Assembly: GCF_009834915.1 (NCBI RefSeq)
Contig: NZ_WVHS01000002.1
Location: forward strand, 496,001-560,000
Direction: 5' to 3'
DNA length: 64,000 bases
Source of the DNA: Hufsiella ginkgonis
GTDB taxonomy: Bacteria; Bacteroidota; Bacteroidia; Sphingobacteriales; Sphingobacteriaceae
The notes below the pieces were generated by a model that was given only the letters and a program-made list of their open reading frames with translations, made no database searches and had not been told where the DNA came from. This document shows positions 8,298-16,741 of the stretch, piece after piece (positions within the stretch are counted from its first letter, which is position 1; each line of letters opens with the position of its first letter). The translations under genes were made by a program, and so were the position numbers.

Positions 8298-9683
8298 CTA
8301 TTGCTTAAAGTCCGTCCTGAAAGGAGAAGCAGGCAAGTCATCGCTATTATACAGGTTTCCGTCGGGGTTTGTTGCCCACGAGTAGCCGACAGCTACAGGA
8401 TTAGCAACTCCTGATGAAGAGACGATTACTTTCGATCCCTTAATGATCGCGGTAGCTTTGTAAAACTTTTTGTCAGCACCTGCGATCTCGAAGCCCTGCA
8501 CCCCACCGCTGGCTTTTAATCCTTCCGCAAAACGGAACGAAACAGTTATTTCATTTTTACGGGTCTTATGGGCCCGGTAAATGGGCCCGGAATAGCCGGC
8601 GGGGCTCCCGTAAAGCTTAGCCAGCGCGATAAGCGCAAGCCTTCGCCCCACCTCCTGCTTGTTTTTTGGATGTATATCTTTCGCATCGCCGATATCGATC
8701 GTCACCGCCATACCCGTATTCGGCAATGCAAGCGCTTTCAGTTGCGCGTCCCTTATTTCGGCCCAGTTAGATTCCCCGGGTTCCGCCTTGCGGTCTGTAA
8801 ACGCGGCAAGCTGGACGAAGTAGAACGGCAGGCGCGGCGCTTGCCACTGGCGGCGCCAATCGGCGATCAGCGCCGGAAATAATTGGTAATATTGTTGGGC
8901 GCGGTCTACATTGCTTTCGCCCTGGTACCAGGCAACGCCTTTAATCTTCCAGGGTAAAAACGGGTGGATCATGGCGTTAAACAAGGCAGAAAGCTGGTTG
9001 CGGTTATCGGCGGATTGGGGTTTAAACGGCGGGAGCGCTTGCAGGCCGGCGGCGCTTGTCCACGCTTCGGCCGCAGTTGCACCCCAGGTACTGTTGACGA
9101 GTCCAATGGGGACATGGGTTTGGCGGTTGATGGCGCGTGCAAAAAAGTACGCCACGGCAGAAAACTCGGGGATGGTTTGCGGTGAGCATGCCTGCCAGCC
9201 GTTGGCCGTTACCGCAGCTTCCGTGAGCGGAACCTCGCTGGCGGCGTGTTTCACATGCAGCAGCCTGATCTCCGGGTGGTTGGCCTCAGCGATCTCCCGC
9301 TCATAATCGTTTATCCTTCCCCAACCTGCAAGCGGCATCTCCATATTCGACTGGCCCGAACATACCCAAACATCGCCGATAAGGATGTCCGTCAACGTCA
9401 GTTCAACGCCATCGTTGAAGCTGATCGCATATGGTCCGCCGGCTTTCGGTGTGTTTACGGTTACTTTCCAATCGCCGGATACGGAAGACCGAACGCGGTA
9501 CACTTTATCGTCCCACGAAGTGATTACCCGGACCGTCGCGCCAGGCAGCGCCTTCCCCCAAAGCCGCGCAGAAGACCGTTGCTGGAGCACCATGTGACTG
9601 CTGATCATGTCGGGCAATACCACCTTCGCGGAAACCGGGCATGACCAAAGCAGGCCTACGACAAAGAGTAGCCTAGTACGCAT
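8298..9683 (-). CDS. Sialate O-acetylesterase-like SGNH esterase
   Basis: This 461-residue protein has a signal peptide (LLFVVGLLWSCPVSA) and the DUF303/SASA esterase fold. The nucleophile Ser lies in VWVCSGQSNMEMPL, and WYQGESN is the typical block for this family. The end of the catalytic region carries DIGDAKDIHPKNKQEVGRR, giving the Asp/His pair. It likely removes O-acetyl groups from sialic acid or other sugars in the periplasm so that glycosidases can proceed. The ATG at 9683 is preferred over the TTG three bases upstream; it overlaps the end of the preceding GH92 gene by 11 bases, so it is the last gene of a translationally coupled operon. Confidence 0.88.
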   Translation of the reverse strand: MRTRLLFVVGLLWSCPVSAKVVLPDMISSHMVLQQRSSARLWGKALPGATVRVITSWDDKVYRVRSSVSGDWKVTVNTPKAGGPYAISFNDGVELTLTDILIGDVWVCSGQSNMEMPLAGWGRINDYEREIAEANHPEIRLLHVKHAASEVPLTEAAVTANGWQACSPQTIPEFSAVAYFFARAINRQTHVPIGLVNSTWGATAAEAWTSAAGLQALPPFKPQSADNRNQLSALFNAMIHPFLPWKIKGVAWYQGESNVDRAQQYYQLFPALIADWRRQWQAPRLPFYFVQLAAFTDRKAEPGESNWAEIRDAQLKALALPNTGMAVTIDIGDAKDIHPKNKQEVGRRLALIALAKLYGSPAGYSGPIYRAHKTRKNEITVSFRFAEGLKASGGVQGFEIAGADKKFYKATAIIKGSKVIVSSSGVANPVAVGYSWATNPDGNLYNSDDLPASPFRTDFKQ

Positions 9684-12021
9684 CAACGGGGGACTCTCCC
9701 ATTTTAAGTTGCAGTTTGCCGCCGTACTGGATGTCGGTGAGCTTAATGAACGGCTGGTGCACCAGTTGCCCGTTCAACCGGAACGATTGCACATATTGGT
9801 TGACGGCGCTTCCGCCATCTGCGGTAATGGTGAACTTTTTGCCGGTAAAGTATCTGGGATCCAGTTTTATCTCCACGCTGCTGAACAAAGGGCTGCCCAG
9901 GCCCACGGTATTGCTGGCGCTGGTAAATCCTTTCACATCGAACAGGCCGATGGACGACATTACGTACCAGGCGCCAAGTTGTCCCTGGTCTTCGTCCTGG
10001 CCGTATCCATAACCGTGGATGCCATCACTGCCGTAGAACTCGTTGCAGATGGCACGTACCCATTTCTGTGTAAGAGAAGGCCTGCCCGAGTAGTTAAACA
10101 GCCAGGAAATATGCAGGTTGGGCTGGTTGCCATGATTATATAATCCTTCCAGGCCCGAGAAAGCGTCGAGCGTGGTGCCGCCGCCGAAAACGTTCTTCCG
10201 GGAGGTAACGAACACATTATCGAGCCGTGCGTTGAAGTTGTCTCTACCCACTTTCGCGATCAGTTTTTCGGGGTCCTGGGGCACATAATAGGTGTACTGC
10301 CAGGCATTCCCTTCCTGGAAACCGCGCCACACTTCGTTGGGATTAAAGTTGGCGATGAATTCGCCGTTGGCCATTTTAGGGCGGATGAGGCTCATCTGCG
10401 GATCATATAAATTCTCCCAGCCGGCAGATAACTTGCTCATTTTATCGTAATCCTGCTGCTTGCCCAATGCCTGCGCCCAGTTTGCCATCGCGTAGGCGCT
10501 AAAGGCATACTCCATGGTGTGCGAGGCGGAATAACGCCATTTTTCGTCGCCGCCGGTACCTTTATCGAAATGATCTACAAAACCCTTTTCAACGAAACTG
10601 GCAACATCAAGCTTTCCGGCGCCCCGGGGACGGTCCTTACCATCGGTATCATTTTTCATGGAAGCTTCGTAAGCGAGGTTTACATCAAAATCGCGGATAC
10701 CGGAGAGGTAGGCGCTGGCCATCACCAGGCTTACAAAGTTGGTACCTACGCCCGAAACGTACCGGCTGTTGGCAATTCCATCGGCCAACCAGCCCGAATC
10801 CTTATACACCAGCAGCTGGCTTTTCACAAAATCAGAATAATACGACGGGTACGCGATGGCCCACAACTGCGTGAGGTTCCAGAAAGCGCCCCAGACGGCG
10901 TCGGTATTGTAGTGGTTAAACAACGGTTTTCCATGCGCGTTAAGCGGGATCTGGCCAACCGTGCCGTCATTTTTAGGATAGGCGCCGTTAACATCGCTCG
11001 CCAGCCCGCGCCCCAGCAGGGAATGGTACAAGCCGGTATAAAACTTCACCATGTCGGTTTTAACGGCAGATCTTACACGGATCCGGCCCAGTTGCTGTTC
11101 CCACTCCCTGAGCGCGCGTGCCTTTGCCCGATCGAAGTCAAGGGTGGCGGCTTCTTCCTGCAGATTGAGCCGTGCATTTTCTACGGAGGTAAAGGAAAGA
11201 CCCGCCTTTACATTGATCTTTTCGCCCCGCCTGGTAGCGAAGGTGAGGTACACACCGGCCCCTTTGCCCTCGATACTGGTTTGGCCCGGGAACTGTTCCG
11301 CTCCCCTAAACGTGCCCGTTTTTAAAGGTTTTTTATCCGCAACAGCGGAAAAGTACATGGTGACCTCGGCCCCGGGCTGGTATTTCTGTACGTAAACGGG
11401 CAAGGTGGTCACGTACCCTTCTATATGCCCGTCGGCGGTGATGGTTACTTTGGCGGATTTCACTTCCCCGCTTTCGCCTTGCTTGTTGCCGATGTCGAAC
11501 AGGATATGTGACTCGTTGCCTGCCGGGAACGTATAGCGGTGAAAAGCAACGCGTTTGGTGGCCGTTAACTCCGCGGTAATTCCATAATCTTTCAACAGAA
11601 CGGAATAATAGCCGGCGGTCGCTATTTCGTCTTTACGGTCGAAACGGGAACGGTAGCCGTCATCCGGCTTCTCCAGCCTGCCCGGGATGGTTTGCAGCTT
11701 GCCGGTGATCGGGGCAAAAACCACACCCCCCACCTGGAATTCGTGGAAGTTGGCAAAGCCTTCGATCGATTCGTGGCGGTAGTCGTACCCTACTGCATCC
11801 CATCCGTGTGCGTTACCATATGAACCGTTGGTGGATGGCGCCGGCTTGGCCATACCGAAGGGCAGTGCGCCCGGGGTAAAAAAGAACCAGCGGCTGTGCG
11901 CCGTACCGATCTTCGGATCAACATATTGCACGAGCCCGTGGCCTTTCCGGGCAGATGCGGGATCGGTAAGGCCGGTGGCCGTCACAGCGATAGCGAGGCA
12001 TAGTTTCTTTAAGTTTTTCAT
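9673..12021 (-). CDS. GH92 alpha-mannosidase
   Basis: This is a 782-residue exported GH92 enzyme. The ATG at 12021 begins a signal peptide (MKNLKKLCLAIAVTATG...ASA) and forms an ATGA overlap with the ROK kinase stop, so the longer frame with a start at 12045 is rejected. Family landmarks are KIGTAHSRWFFFTPGALPFG, the catalytic acid Glu570 in QEGNAWQ, and Asp676/Asp678 in GQDEDQGQ. It should remove alpha-linked mannose from N-glycan-like or mannan chains in the periplasm. It differs from the other two copies in the substrate-facing region (HGWDAVGYDYRHESIEGF), so a different linkage preference is plausible. It is the fifth gene of the six-gene operon that begins at 18543. Confidence 0.93.
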   Translation of the reverse strand: MKNLKKLCLAIAVTATGLTDPASARKGHGLVQYVDPKIGTAHSRWFFFTPGALPFGMAKPAPSTNGSYGNAHGWDAVGYDYRHESIEGFANFHEFQVGGVVFAPITGKLQTIPGRLEKPDDGYRSRFDRKDEIATAGYYSVLLKDYGITAELTATKRVAFHRYTFPAGNESHILFDIGNKQGESGEVKSAKVTITADGHIEGYVTTLPVYVQKYQPGAEVTMYFSAVADKKPLKTGTFRGAEQFPGQTSIEGKGAGVYLTFATRRGEKINVKAGLSFTSVENARLNLQEEAATLDFDRAKARALREWEQQLGRIRVRSAVKTDMVKFYTGLYHSLLGRGLASDVNGAYPKNDGTVGQIPLNAHGKPLFNHYNTDAVWGAFWNLTQLWAIAYPSYYSDFVKSQLLVYKDSGWLADGIANSRYVSGVGTNFVSLVMASAYLSGIRDFDVNLAYEASMKNDTDGKDRPRGAGKLDVASFVEKGFVDHFDKGTGGDEKWRYSASHTMEYAFSAYAMANWAQALGKQQDYDKMSKLSAGWENLYDPQMSLIRPKMANGEFIANFNPNEVWRGFQEGNAWQYTYYVPQDPEKLIAKVGRDNFNARLDNVFVTSRKNVFGGGTTLDAFSGLEGLYNHGNQPNLHISWLFNYSGRPSLTQKWVRAICNEFYGSDGIHGYGYGQDEDQGQLGAWYVMSSIGLFDVKGFTSASNTVGLGSPLFSSVEIKLDPRYFTGKKFTITADGGSAVNQYVQSFRLNGQLVHQPFIKLTDIQYGGKLQLKMGESPVDAY

Positions 12022-12890
12022 CGTGCTTGTCCTGATGGTTTCCAATGGCTTGCGGCGCCCAGCAAGGCGGCCTCTTCGCCCAGCCCGGCGGTCCTGATGG
12101 AAACGGTGGGGTATATTGATTGTACTTGCCGCAATACGTTCTCTTTAAACAGTGCATACGAGCGGGAAATGTTTCCACCCAGTACCACCACTTCCGGGAG
12201 GGTGCCGGCGATAAAGGCCAGGAGGAACTTACCGAGGTTGGTACCGAATTCGTCGAAGATCTGCTCCAGCAATTTCGCGTTGGGCAACATTTTCAGCTCG
12301 CTTACGCCGGTGACGCTGCCACCGCCAAGCTCCTTACAACGTTTGACGAACCAACGGGTCGACAGGTAATCTTCGACAATATGGCCACCGAAAGGCATAT
12401 TCCACAAGTCGCAGCTGGTGGCCCTCCCGTCCGCGTATAGCGCAGATCCGAGTCCGGTGCCAAGGGTAACGCCGATCGCGCTGCGTGCATCTTTGGCCAC
12501 GCCGCCGAACACTTCGCCCTGCAGGAACGATGCCGCATCGTTGTCCATAAAAATATTTGCGGAAGGGATTCCCAGTTCGTCTGCGAGCAGGTGTTTGATG
12601 TTCATTCCGTATAACTGCTCATATTTCTCTTGTCCCCTGATCAGGCAAATACCTTGCTCATAGTCTACGGGACCCGGCATGGCAAGACTTACCTGGTGGA
12701 TGCTGCGCGATCCTTTCGCCAGCCGGATGGCCCTGCCCCATGTTTCGATAATGGCAGTTGCCGCAGCGCCGGAGTCCACCTTCTCACGGATCAATGTTTC
12801 CGGGAGCATCCGGTGGCGGGCCAGATCAACGAGGGCTGCGGTGATGTGGGTACCGCCGATATCGGCGCCGATGACGTATTGTTGAGACAT
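12018..12890 (-). CDS. ROK-family sugar kinase lacking the zinc loop
   Basis: This 290-residue kinase starts at ATG 12890 (MSQQYVIGADIGGTH); the longer in-frame extension to 13367 is antisense to the porter gene and is rejected. The N-terminal phosphate-binding loop GADIGGTHI and the second nucleotide motif TLGTGLGSALY are clear, and the catalytic Asp is in FMDNDAASFLQGE. The usual ROK zinc motif (CxCGxxGCxE) is missing: the sequence runs from FGGHIVEDYLS straight into the C-terminal lobe. In context it probably phosphorylates mannose imported by the neighbouring porter, feeding the isomerase-like protein. It is cotranscribed between the porter and a GH92 gene. Confidence 0.88.
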   Translation of the reverse strand: MSQQYVIGADIGGTHITAALVDLARHRMLPETLIREKVDSGAAATAIIETWGRAIRLAKGSRSIHQVSLAMPGPVDYEQGICLIRGQEKYEQLYGMNIKHLLADELGIPSANIFMDNDAASFLQGEVFGGVAKDARSAIGVTLGTGLGSALYADGRATSCDLWNMPFGGHIVEDYLSTRWFVKRCKELGGGSVTGVSELKMLPNAKLLEQIFDEFGTNLGKFLLAFIAGTLPEVVVLGGNISRSYALFKENVLRQVQSIYPTVSIRTAGLGEEAALLGAASHWKPSGQAR

Positions 12891-12930
12891 ATATTTTTTT
12901 AGCTGTTGGCTGTAATCATTTATCCCGTTG

Positions 12931-12977
12931 GCATTAAAACCAGCTGATAGCTGATGGCTATCAGCTGGTTTTAATGC
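12931..12977. repeat. 21-bp perfect inverted repeat over the porter stop codon
   Basis: Two perfect 21-base arms (12931-12951 and 12957-12977) flank a 5-base loop TGATG. The core is made of CTGATAG/CTATCAG heptamers like those elsewhere in the window. The right arm contains the stop codon of the MFS gene (12971-12973). The hairpin lies inside the operon, before the kinase gene, so it could act as an mRNA stabiliser, attenuator or processing site. Confidence 0.8.
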
Positions 12978-14320
12978 ATAATAATGGTTTCGTTTCCCGC
13001 AGACGGATCCATTTCGACACCCCGGTCTTTCCAGTATTGCTCGATCTGTTCCAGCGATTTGCCGCGGGTTTCGGGGAGAAGCTTGTATACGCAGACGAAG
13101 GCAACCACGCAAAAGAAGGAGAAGAACCAGAAAGTACCGCCGCTGCCGATGGATTTGAGGAAGATGGGGGTTAGCTGCCCGACAATGGTGTCGGCCACCC
13201 ACATCACCATGATACTGATGGCCAGTGCGCGACCACGAATTGCGTTGGGAAAGATCTCTGAGGCCACCACGAACTTGAGCGGTCCGATGGAGAACGCAAA
13301 ACAGGCCAGGAAAGCCAGCACGCAAACCAGCAGCCATACGCTGGTAGTATAGCCATAATAAAAGCATAAACCGGTTAATAACAAGGTGACGGCAGCACCG
13401 GCGGTGCCGTAAAGGTAAAGGGGACGGCGGCCCCAGCTATCTACCTTCCAGATGGCCACCAGGGTAAACAGCATATTGGCTAGCCCGAAAATCACCTGGC
13501 TTATCAGCGAATTGCTGAGTGAAACGCCCGCATTGCTGAGGATGCTCGGTCCGTAATAAATAATGGCGTTGATGCCGCTAAACTGCGAAAACAGGGGCAG
13601 CAGGATCCCGATCAGCATCGCCCTGCGGATACCGGGCGCAAAAAGGTCGCTGTAGGAAACCCGTTTTAACGCGGTTGCCATACCGGTAGCTGCCTGGCTA
13701 TTTTTTAACTGCAGCCAGCGGGGGCTTTCCGGAACGGTAAACAGGCCAGCAAAAAAGAGGATGGCGGGGATAGCGCCTACGCCGAACATGAGGCGCCAGG
13801 TATCGGTGCCCATGAGGCTGCCACCGCTGCCTGCGGCAGAAACAAGTGCGGCGTTGCTGAGGTAAGCCACCAGGATGCCGAGGGTAAGTGCAAACTGGTA
13901 ATAAGTAACCATACGCCCGCGGGTAGCGGCGGGTGCAATTTCAGAGATATAGAGCGGCACTACGTTCGAGGCGATGCCGATCCCGATGCCGCCAAGTACC
14001 CGGGAAATGATCACTCCTGCAAGCGAAGGCAACATGGAACAACCGATGGCCGACAGCGTAAATAAGATCGCGGAGATCAGGAGCGGCTTCTTCCTGCCGA
14101 GCCGGTCGCTCAGCTCGCCGGAAAGGGCAACGCCGATGATGCAACCTACCAGCGCCGACGATACGAACCAGCCCTCCTGCGCAGCAGTTAAAGAAAATTG
14201 CTTTTCCACAAACGGCAATACGCCGGAGATCACCGCCATATCAAAGCCAAACAGGAAGCCGCCGAGCGAGGCGACAATGGTGATTAGCGTCAGGCTGATC
14301 GTTTTTTGTTCGTTGTTCAT
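12971..14320 (-). CDS. MFS sugar porter (XylE/GLUT-type), inner membrane
   Basis: This 449-residue, 12-helix transporter belongs to the sugar porter family. Signature blocks are GGFLFGFDMAVISG in helix 1, DRLGRKKPL in the loop between helices 2 and 3, PESPRWL before the central loop, and PETRGKSLEQIE at the end. It should take up a monosaccharide, by context mannose, by proton symport. The ATG at 14320 lies 26 bases after the preceding GH92 stop, and the kinase start follows the porter stop by 80 bases, so uptake and phosphorylation are made together. Confidence 0.92.
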   Translation of the reverse strand: MNNEQKTISLTLITIVASLGGFLFGFDMAVISGVLPFVEKQFSLTAAQEGWFVSSALVGCIIGVALSGELSDRLGRKKPLLISAILFTLSAIGCSMLPSLAGVIISRVLGGIGIGIASNVVPLYISEIAPAATRGRMVTYYQFALTLGILVAYLSNAALVSAAGSGGSLMGTDTWRLMFGVGAIPAILFFAGLFTVPESPRWLQLKNSQAATGMATALKRVSYSDLFAPGIRRAMLIGILLPLFSQFSGINAIIYYGPSILSNAGVSLSNSLISQVIFGLANMLFTLVAIWKVDSWGRRPLYLYGTAGAAVTLLLTGLCFYYGYTTSVWLLVCVLAFLACFAFSIGPLKFVVASEIFPNAIRGRALAISIMVMWVADTIVGQLTPIFLKSIGSGGTFWFFSFFCVVAFVCVYKLLPETRGKSLEQIEQYWKDRGVEMDPSAGNETIIMH

Positions 14321-14346
14321 TTTTATCGATTTATTGACCGGTTAAG

Positions 14347-16677
14347 TTAGTTAGTTGCGGGCGACATCGACGGCGGTGCATCTCCCGTCCTGCTACCCCA
14401 GCTTTTGTTTGGCCGCGGACCCATCTGCAGCACCAGGCTGCCGCCATCCACCAGGTCGGCGTGGTAGAACCAGGGGCGGGTAAGCGGTTTTCCGTCGAGC
14501 GAAGCTGACTGGATGTAACGGTTCTTATCGGAAGTGCCCCTGGCCTCGATGGTGAACGTTTTCCCTGGATAATACCTGGGATCGAGCGTGATGATGATTT
14601 TCGGGAACAGCGGACTGCCCACTTCATAGAAAGGTTTAACAGAGGCGCCGCCGTCTGTTTCGAACAATCCCATCGCGGCCATCACGAACCAGGCGCCCAT
14701 CTGGCCCTCATCTTCATCGCCGAGCCAGCCGTGATAAGGAGTCGACCCGTAATAATAGTTCATGATCTCACGTGTCCAATGTTGTGTAAGCCAGGGTTTC
14801 CCGGAGTAGTTAAAAAGCCACGACGCCTGCATGTTCGGCTGGTTGCCATGGTTAATAGGTACGAGATCGTAACGGTCGCCTTCCGCGTTGAAATTAAAAC
14901 GGGCGGATTTTTCGAAGCCTTCATTCAGGCGGCGATTAAATTCTTCTTTCCCCATCAGGTTGATAATGCCCTGCACATCGTGCGGGTTAAAAAAGCTGTA
15001 TTGCCAGGCATTGCCTTCGAGGTAACCGGGGCCGGAGAAATTGGTACAGCAATAGGGGCTCCAGTCTTTCACCCAGCTGCCGTCCCGGTTTTTCATACGG
15101 ATATACTTTGTTACGGGATCCCATACATTCTTGAAATTCCCTGCCCTTTTTATAAACTGCCCGTATTCGGTTTCCTTGCCCAGTGCTTTGGCCATTTGCG
15201 CCACGCACCAGTCGTCGTACGCATATTCGAGCGTATTGGATACCTGGCCTTCTTCGTTGGGCACATATCCCAGCTTCAGGTACGATTCAAAGAAACGGTT
15301 ACCCGCATACCCGTTTTCGGGTGTACGGCGCCCGGGGGTAGTTTGCTGGTGCATCATCGCCTGGAAGGCGGTGGACACCTCGAAATCGCGGATCCCTTTC
15401 TGGTAGGCACTGGTTATCAGCGAGATCTCGTGCGAACCTTCCATGATACCCGAATACTCGATTCCGGCCGGGCCTTTAGGCAACCAGCCGCCCGTTTTAT
15501 AGATCTCCACCAGTGAACGCGACCATTTGCTGGCAATATCGGGGTTTACAAGCGTCCATAACTGGTTTAAGTTCCAAAAGGTATTCCAGAGCGCGTCAGA
15601 GCCGATCACCGGCGAATCCGGGTCAACCTGGCGTACTACCTCGTTCACGTCCACGTACTTGCCGTTCACATCGCTCCAGGTGGTACGCGCCACGTAACTG
15701 CGGTACAGGTTGGAGTAAAATTTCTTCCTGTTAAGCTCAGTACCGCCTTCTACCCTTATTTTGGAGAGCAAGTTATTCCATACGGTGCGTGCATTGCGAT
15801 GAACGCCGTCGAAATTCCATTTAAAGGGACCCATCTCGGTAACGAGGTTAAGCCTCGCCTGGTCTATACTAACCAGCGAAATGGCGGTCTGCATCAGGAT
15901 GGTCTCGCCTTTCTGCGGGTTAAAATCGGCATAGGCGCCCATTTTCCCTTTGCCGGTGAACTCCCTGGCCTCCTTTTTTACGGTGCTCCCGATCCAGCCG
16001 CCGAACGACTTAATGGGTTTGTTAAACCGCACCACGAAATGCACGGTATACTCGTTCCAGCTCCATTTCTGGTGCGACCAGCCTTCGATCTCCGTATCGC
16101 TCACCTGTTTAAAGCCGGCATCAAGTATCTCGGTAGGCGCTTCGTTAGGCACATCGAGGTCGAGCAGGATATGTGCATCCTCTTCGCGGGGAAAAGTGAA
16201 CCTGAAGAACCCGGCGCGGGTGGTGCTGGTGATCTCCGTGCGGATGTTGCCATTCATCAGCGTTACCGCGTAGTAGCCGGGACTGGCCTTTTCGGTAGCT
16301 TTATCGATGCGCGAGCGGTAGCCCGAGGTCCATCCGATGGTCGGCGCATCCGCAGGACCGCGAAAAGTGCTGAGCACCCCTACGGTCGGCATCACTGAAA
16401 GTCCCGCCATCGTCCAGGAGTGAATGTGACTAAAACCGCCAATGTTGTTGATGGAATATTCGTACCCCGACTTCCACACCTCTCCCTGGTTATCAGGACT
16501 GATCTGCACCATCCCGAAAGGCATTGTCGCACCCGGGTTAAGCATCCAGCGCGACTCTGACGTTCCCAGCAGCGGGTCGGCATAATCGATTGGTTGCTTT
16601 ACCTGTCCGAAAACCATCCGCGGAAGCCAGGCAACCAGCAAACAGATGACCAGTATTTTATAAAGCCGAATATTCAT
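14347..16677 (-). CDS. GH92 alpha-mannosidase
   Basis: This 776-residue exported GH92 enzyme has a signal peptide (ILVICLLVAWLPRMVFG). The family start block DPLLGTSESRWMLNPG, the HIHSWTMAGL block, the catalytic acid Glu554 in LEGNAWQ, and Asp654/Asp656 in GDEDEGQ are present. It resembles the catalytic part of the 5043 gene more than the 12021 gene (both have SPDNQ, HIHxWTMAGL, FWNTFWNLNQ), suggesting an older duplication and a shared specificity class. It is the second gene of the operon. The 51-base gap before it is filled by a 7-bp tandem repeat. Confidence 0.93.
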   Translation of the reverse strand: MNIRLYKILVICLLVAWLPRMVFGQVKQPIDYADPLLGTSESRWMLNPGATMPFGMVQISPDNQGEVWKSGYEYSINNIGGFSHIHSWTMAGLSVMPTVGVLSTFRGPADAPTIGWTSGYRSRIDKATEKASPGYYAVTLMNGNIRTEITSTTRAGFFRFTFPREEDAHILLDLDVPNEAPTEILDAGFKQVSDTEIEGWSHQKWSWNEYTVHFVVRFNKPIKSFGGWIGSTVKKEAREFTGKGKMGAYADFNPQKGETILMQTAISLVSIDQARLNLVTEMGPFKWNFDGVHRNARTVWNNLLSKIRVEGGTELNRKKFYSNLYRSYVARTTWSDVNGKYVDVNEVVRQVDPDSPVIGSDALWNTFWNLNQLWTLVNPDIASKWSRSLVEIYKTGGWLPKGPAGIEYSGIMEGSHEISLITSAYQKGIRDFEVSTAFQAMMHQQTTPGRRTPENGYAGNRFFESYLKLGYVPNEEGQVSNTLEYAYDDWCVAQMAKALGKETEYGQFIKRAGNFKNVWDPVTKYIRMKNRDGSWVKDWSPYCCTNFSGPGYLEGNAWQYSFFNPHDVQGIINLMGKEEFNRRLNEGFEKSARFNFNAEGDRYDLVPINHGNQPNMQASWLFNYSGKPWLTQHWTREIMNYYYGSTPYHGWLGDEDEGQMGAWFVMAAMGLFETDGGASVKPFYEVGSPLFPKIIITLDPRYYPGKTFTIEARGTSDKNRYIQSASLDGKPLTRPWFYHADLVDGGSLVLQMGPRPNKSWGSRTGDAPPSMSPATN

Positions 16678-16678
16678 C

Positions 16679-16741
16679 TCTATTATCTATTATCTATTCT
16701 CCATTCTCCATTATCCATTATCCATTCTCTACCCTCCCCTT
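16679..16741. repeat. Tandem 7-bp repeat (TCTATTA/TCCATTA/TCCATTC units)
   Basis: Nine 7-bp units run without interruption: TCTATTA twice, TCTATTC, TCCATTC, TCCATTA twice, TCCATTC, TCTACCC, TCCCCTT. They begin one base upstream of the GH92 start codon and run into the last codons of the PMI-like gene (stop at 16729-16731). The unit differs from the CTGATRR type seen elsewhere. Confidence 0.85.

Noticed and set aside
10519-11325. 268-codon plus-strand ORF
   Set aside because: Antisense to a GH92 gene with intact catalytic motifs.
12891-13367. N-terminal extension of the ROK kinase
   Set aside because: It is antisense-type overlap with the porter gene in the same strand but another frame; family proteins start at MSQQYVIGADIGG.
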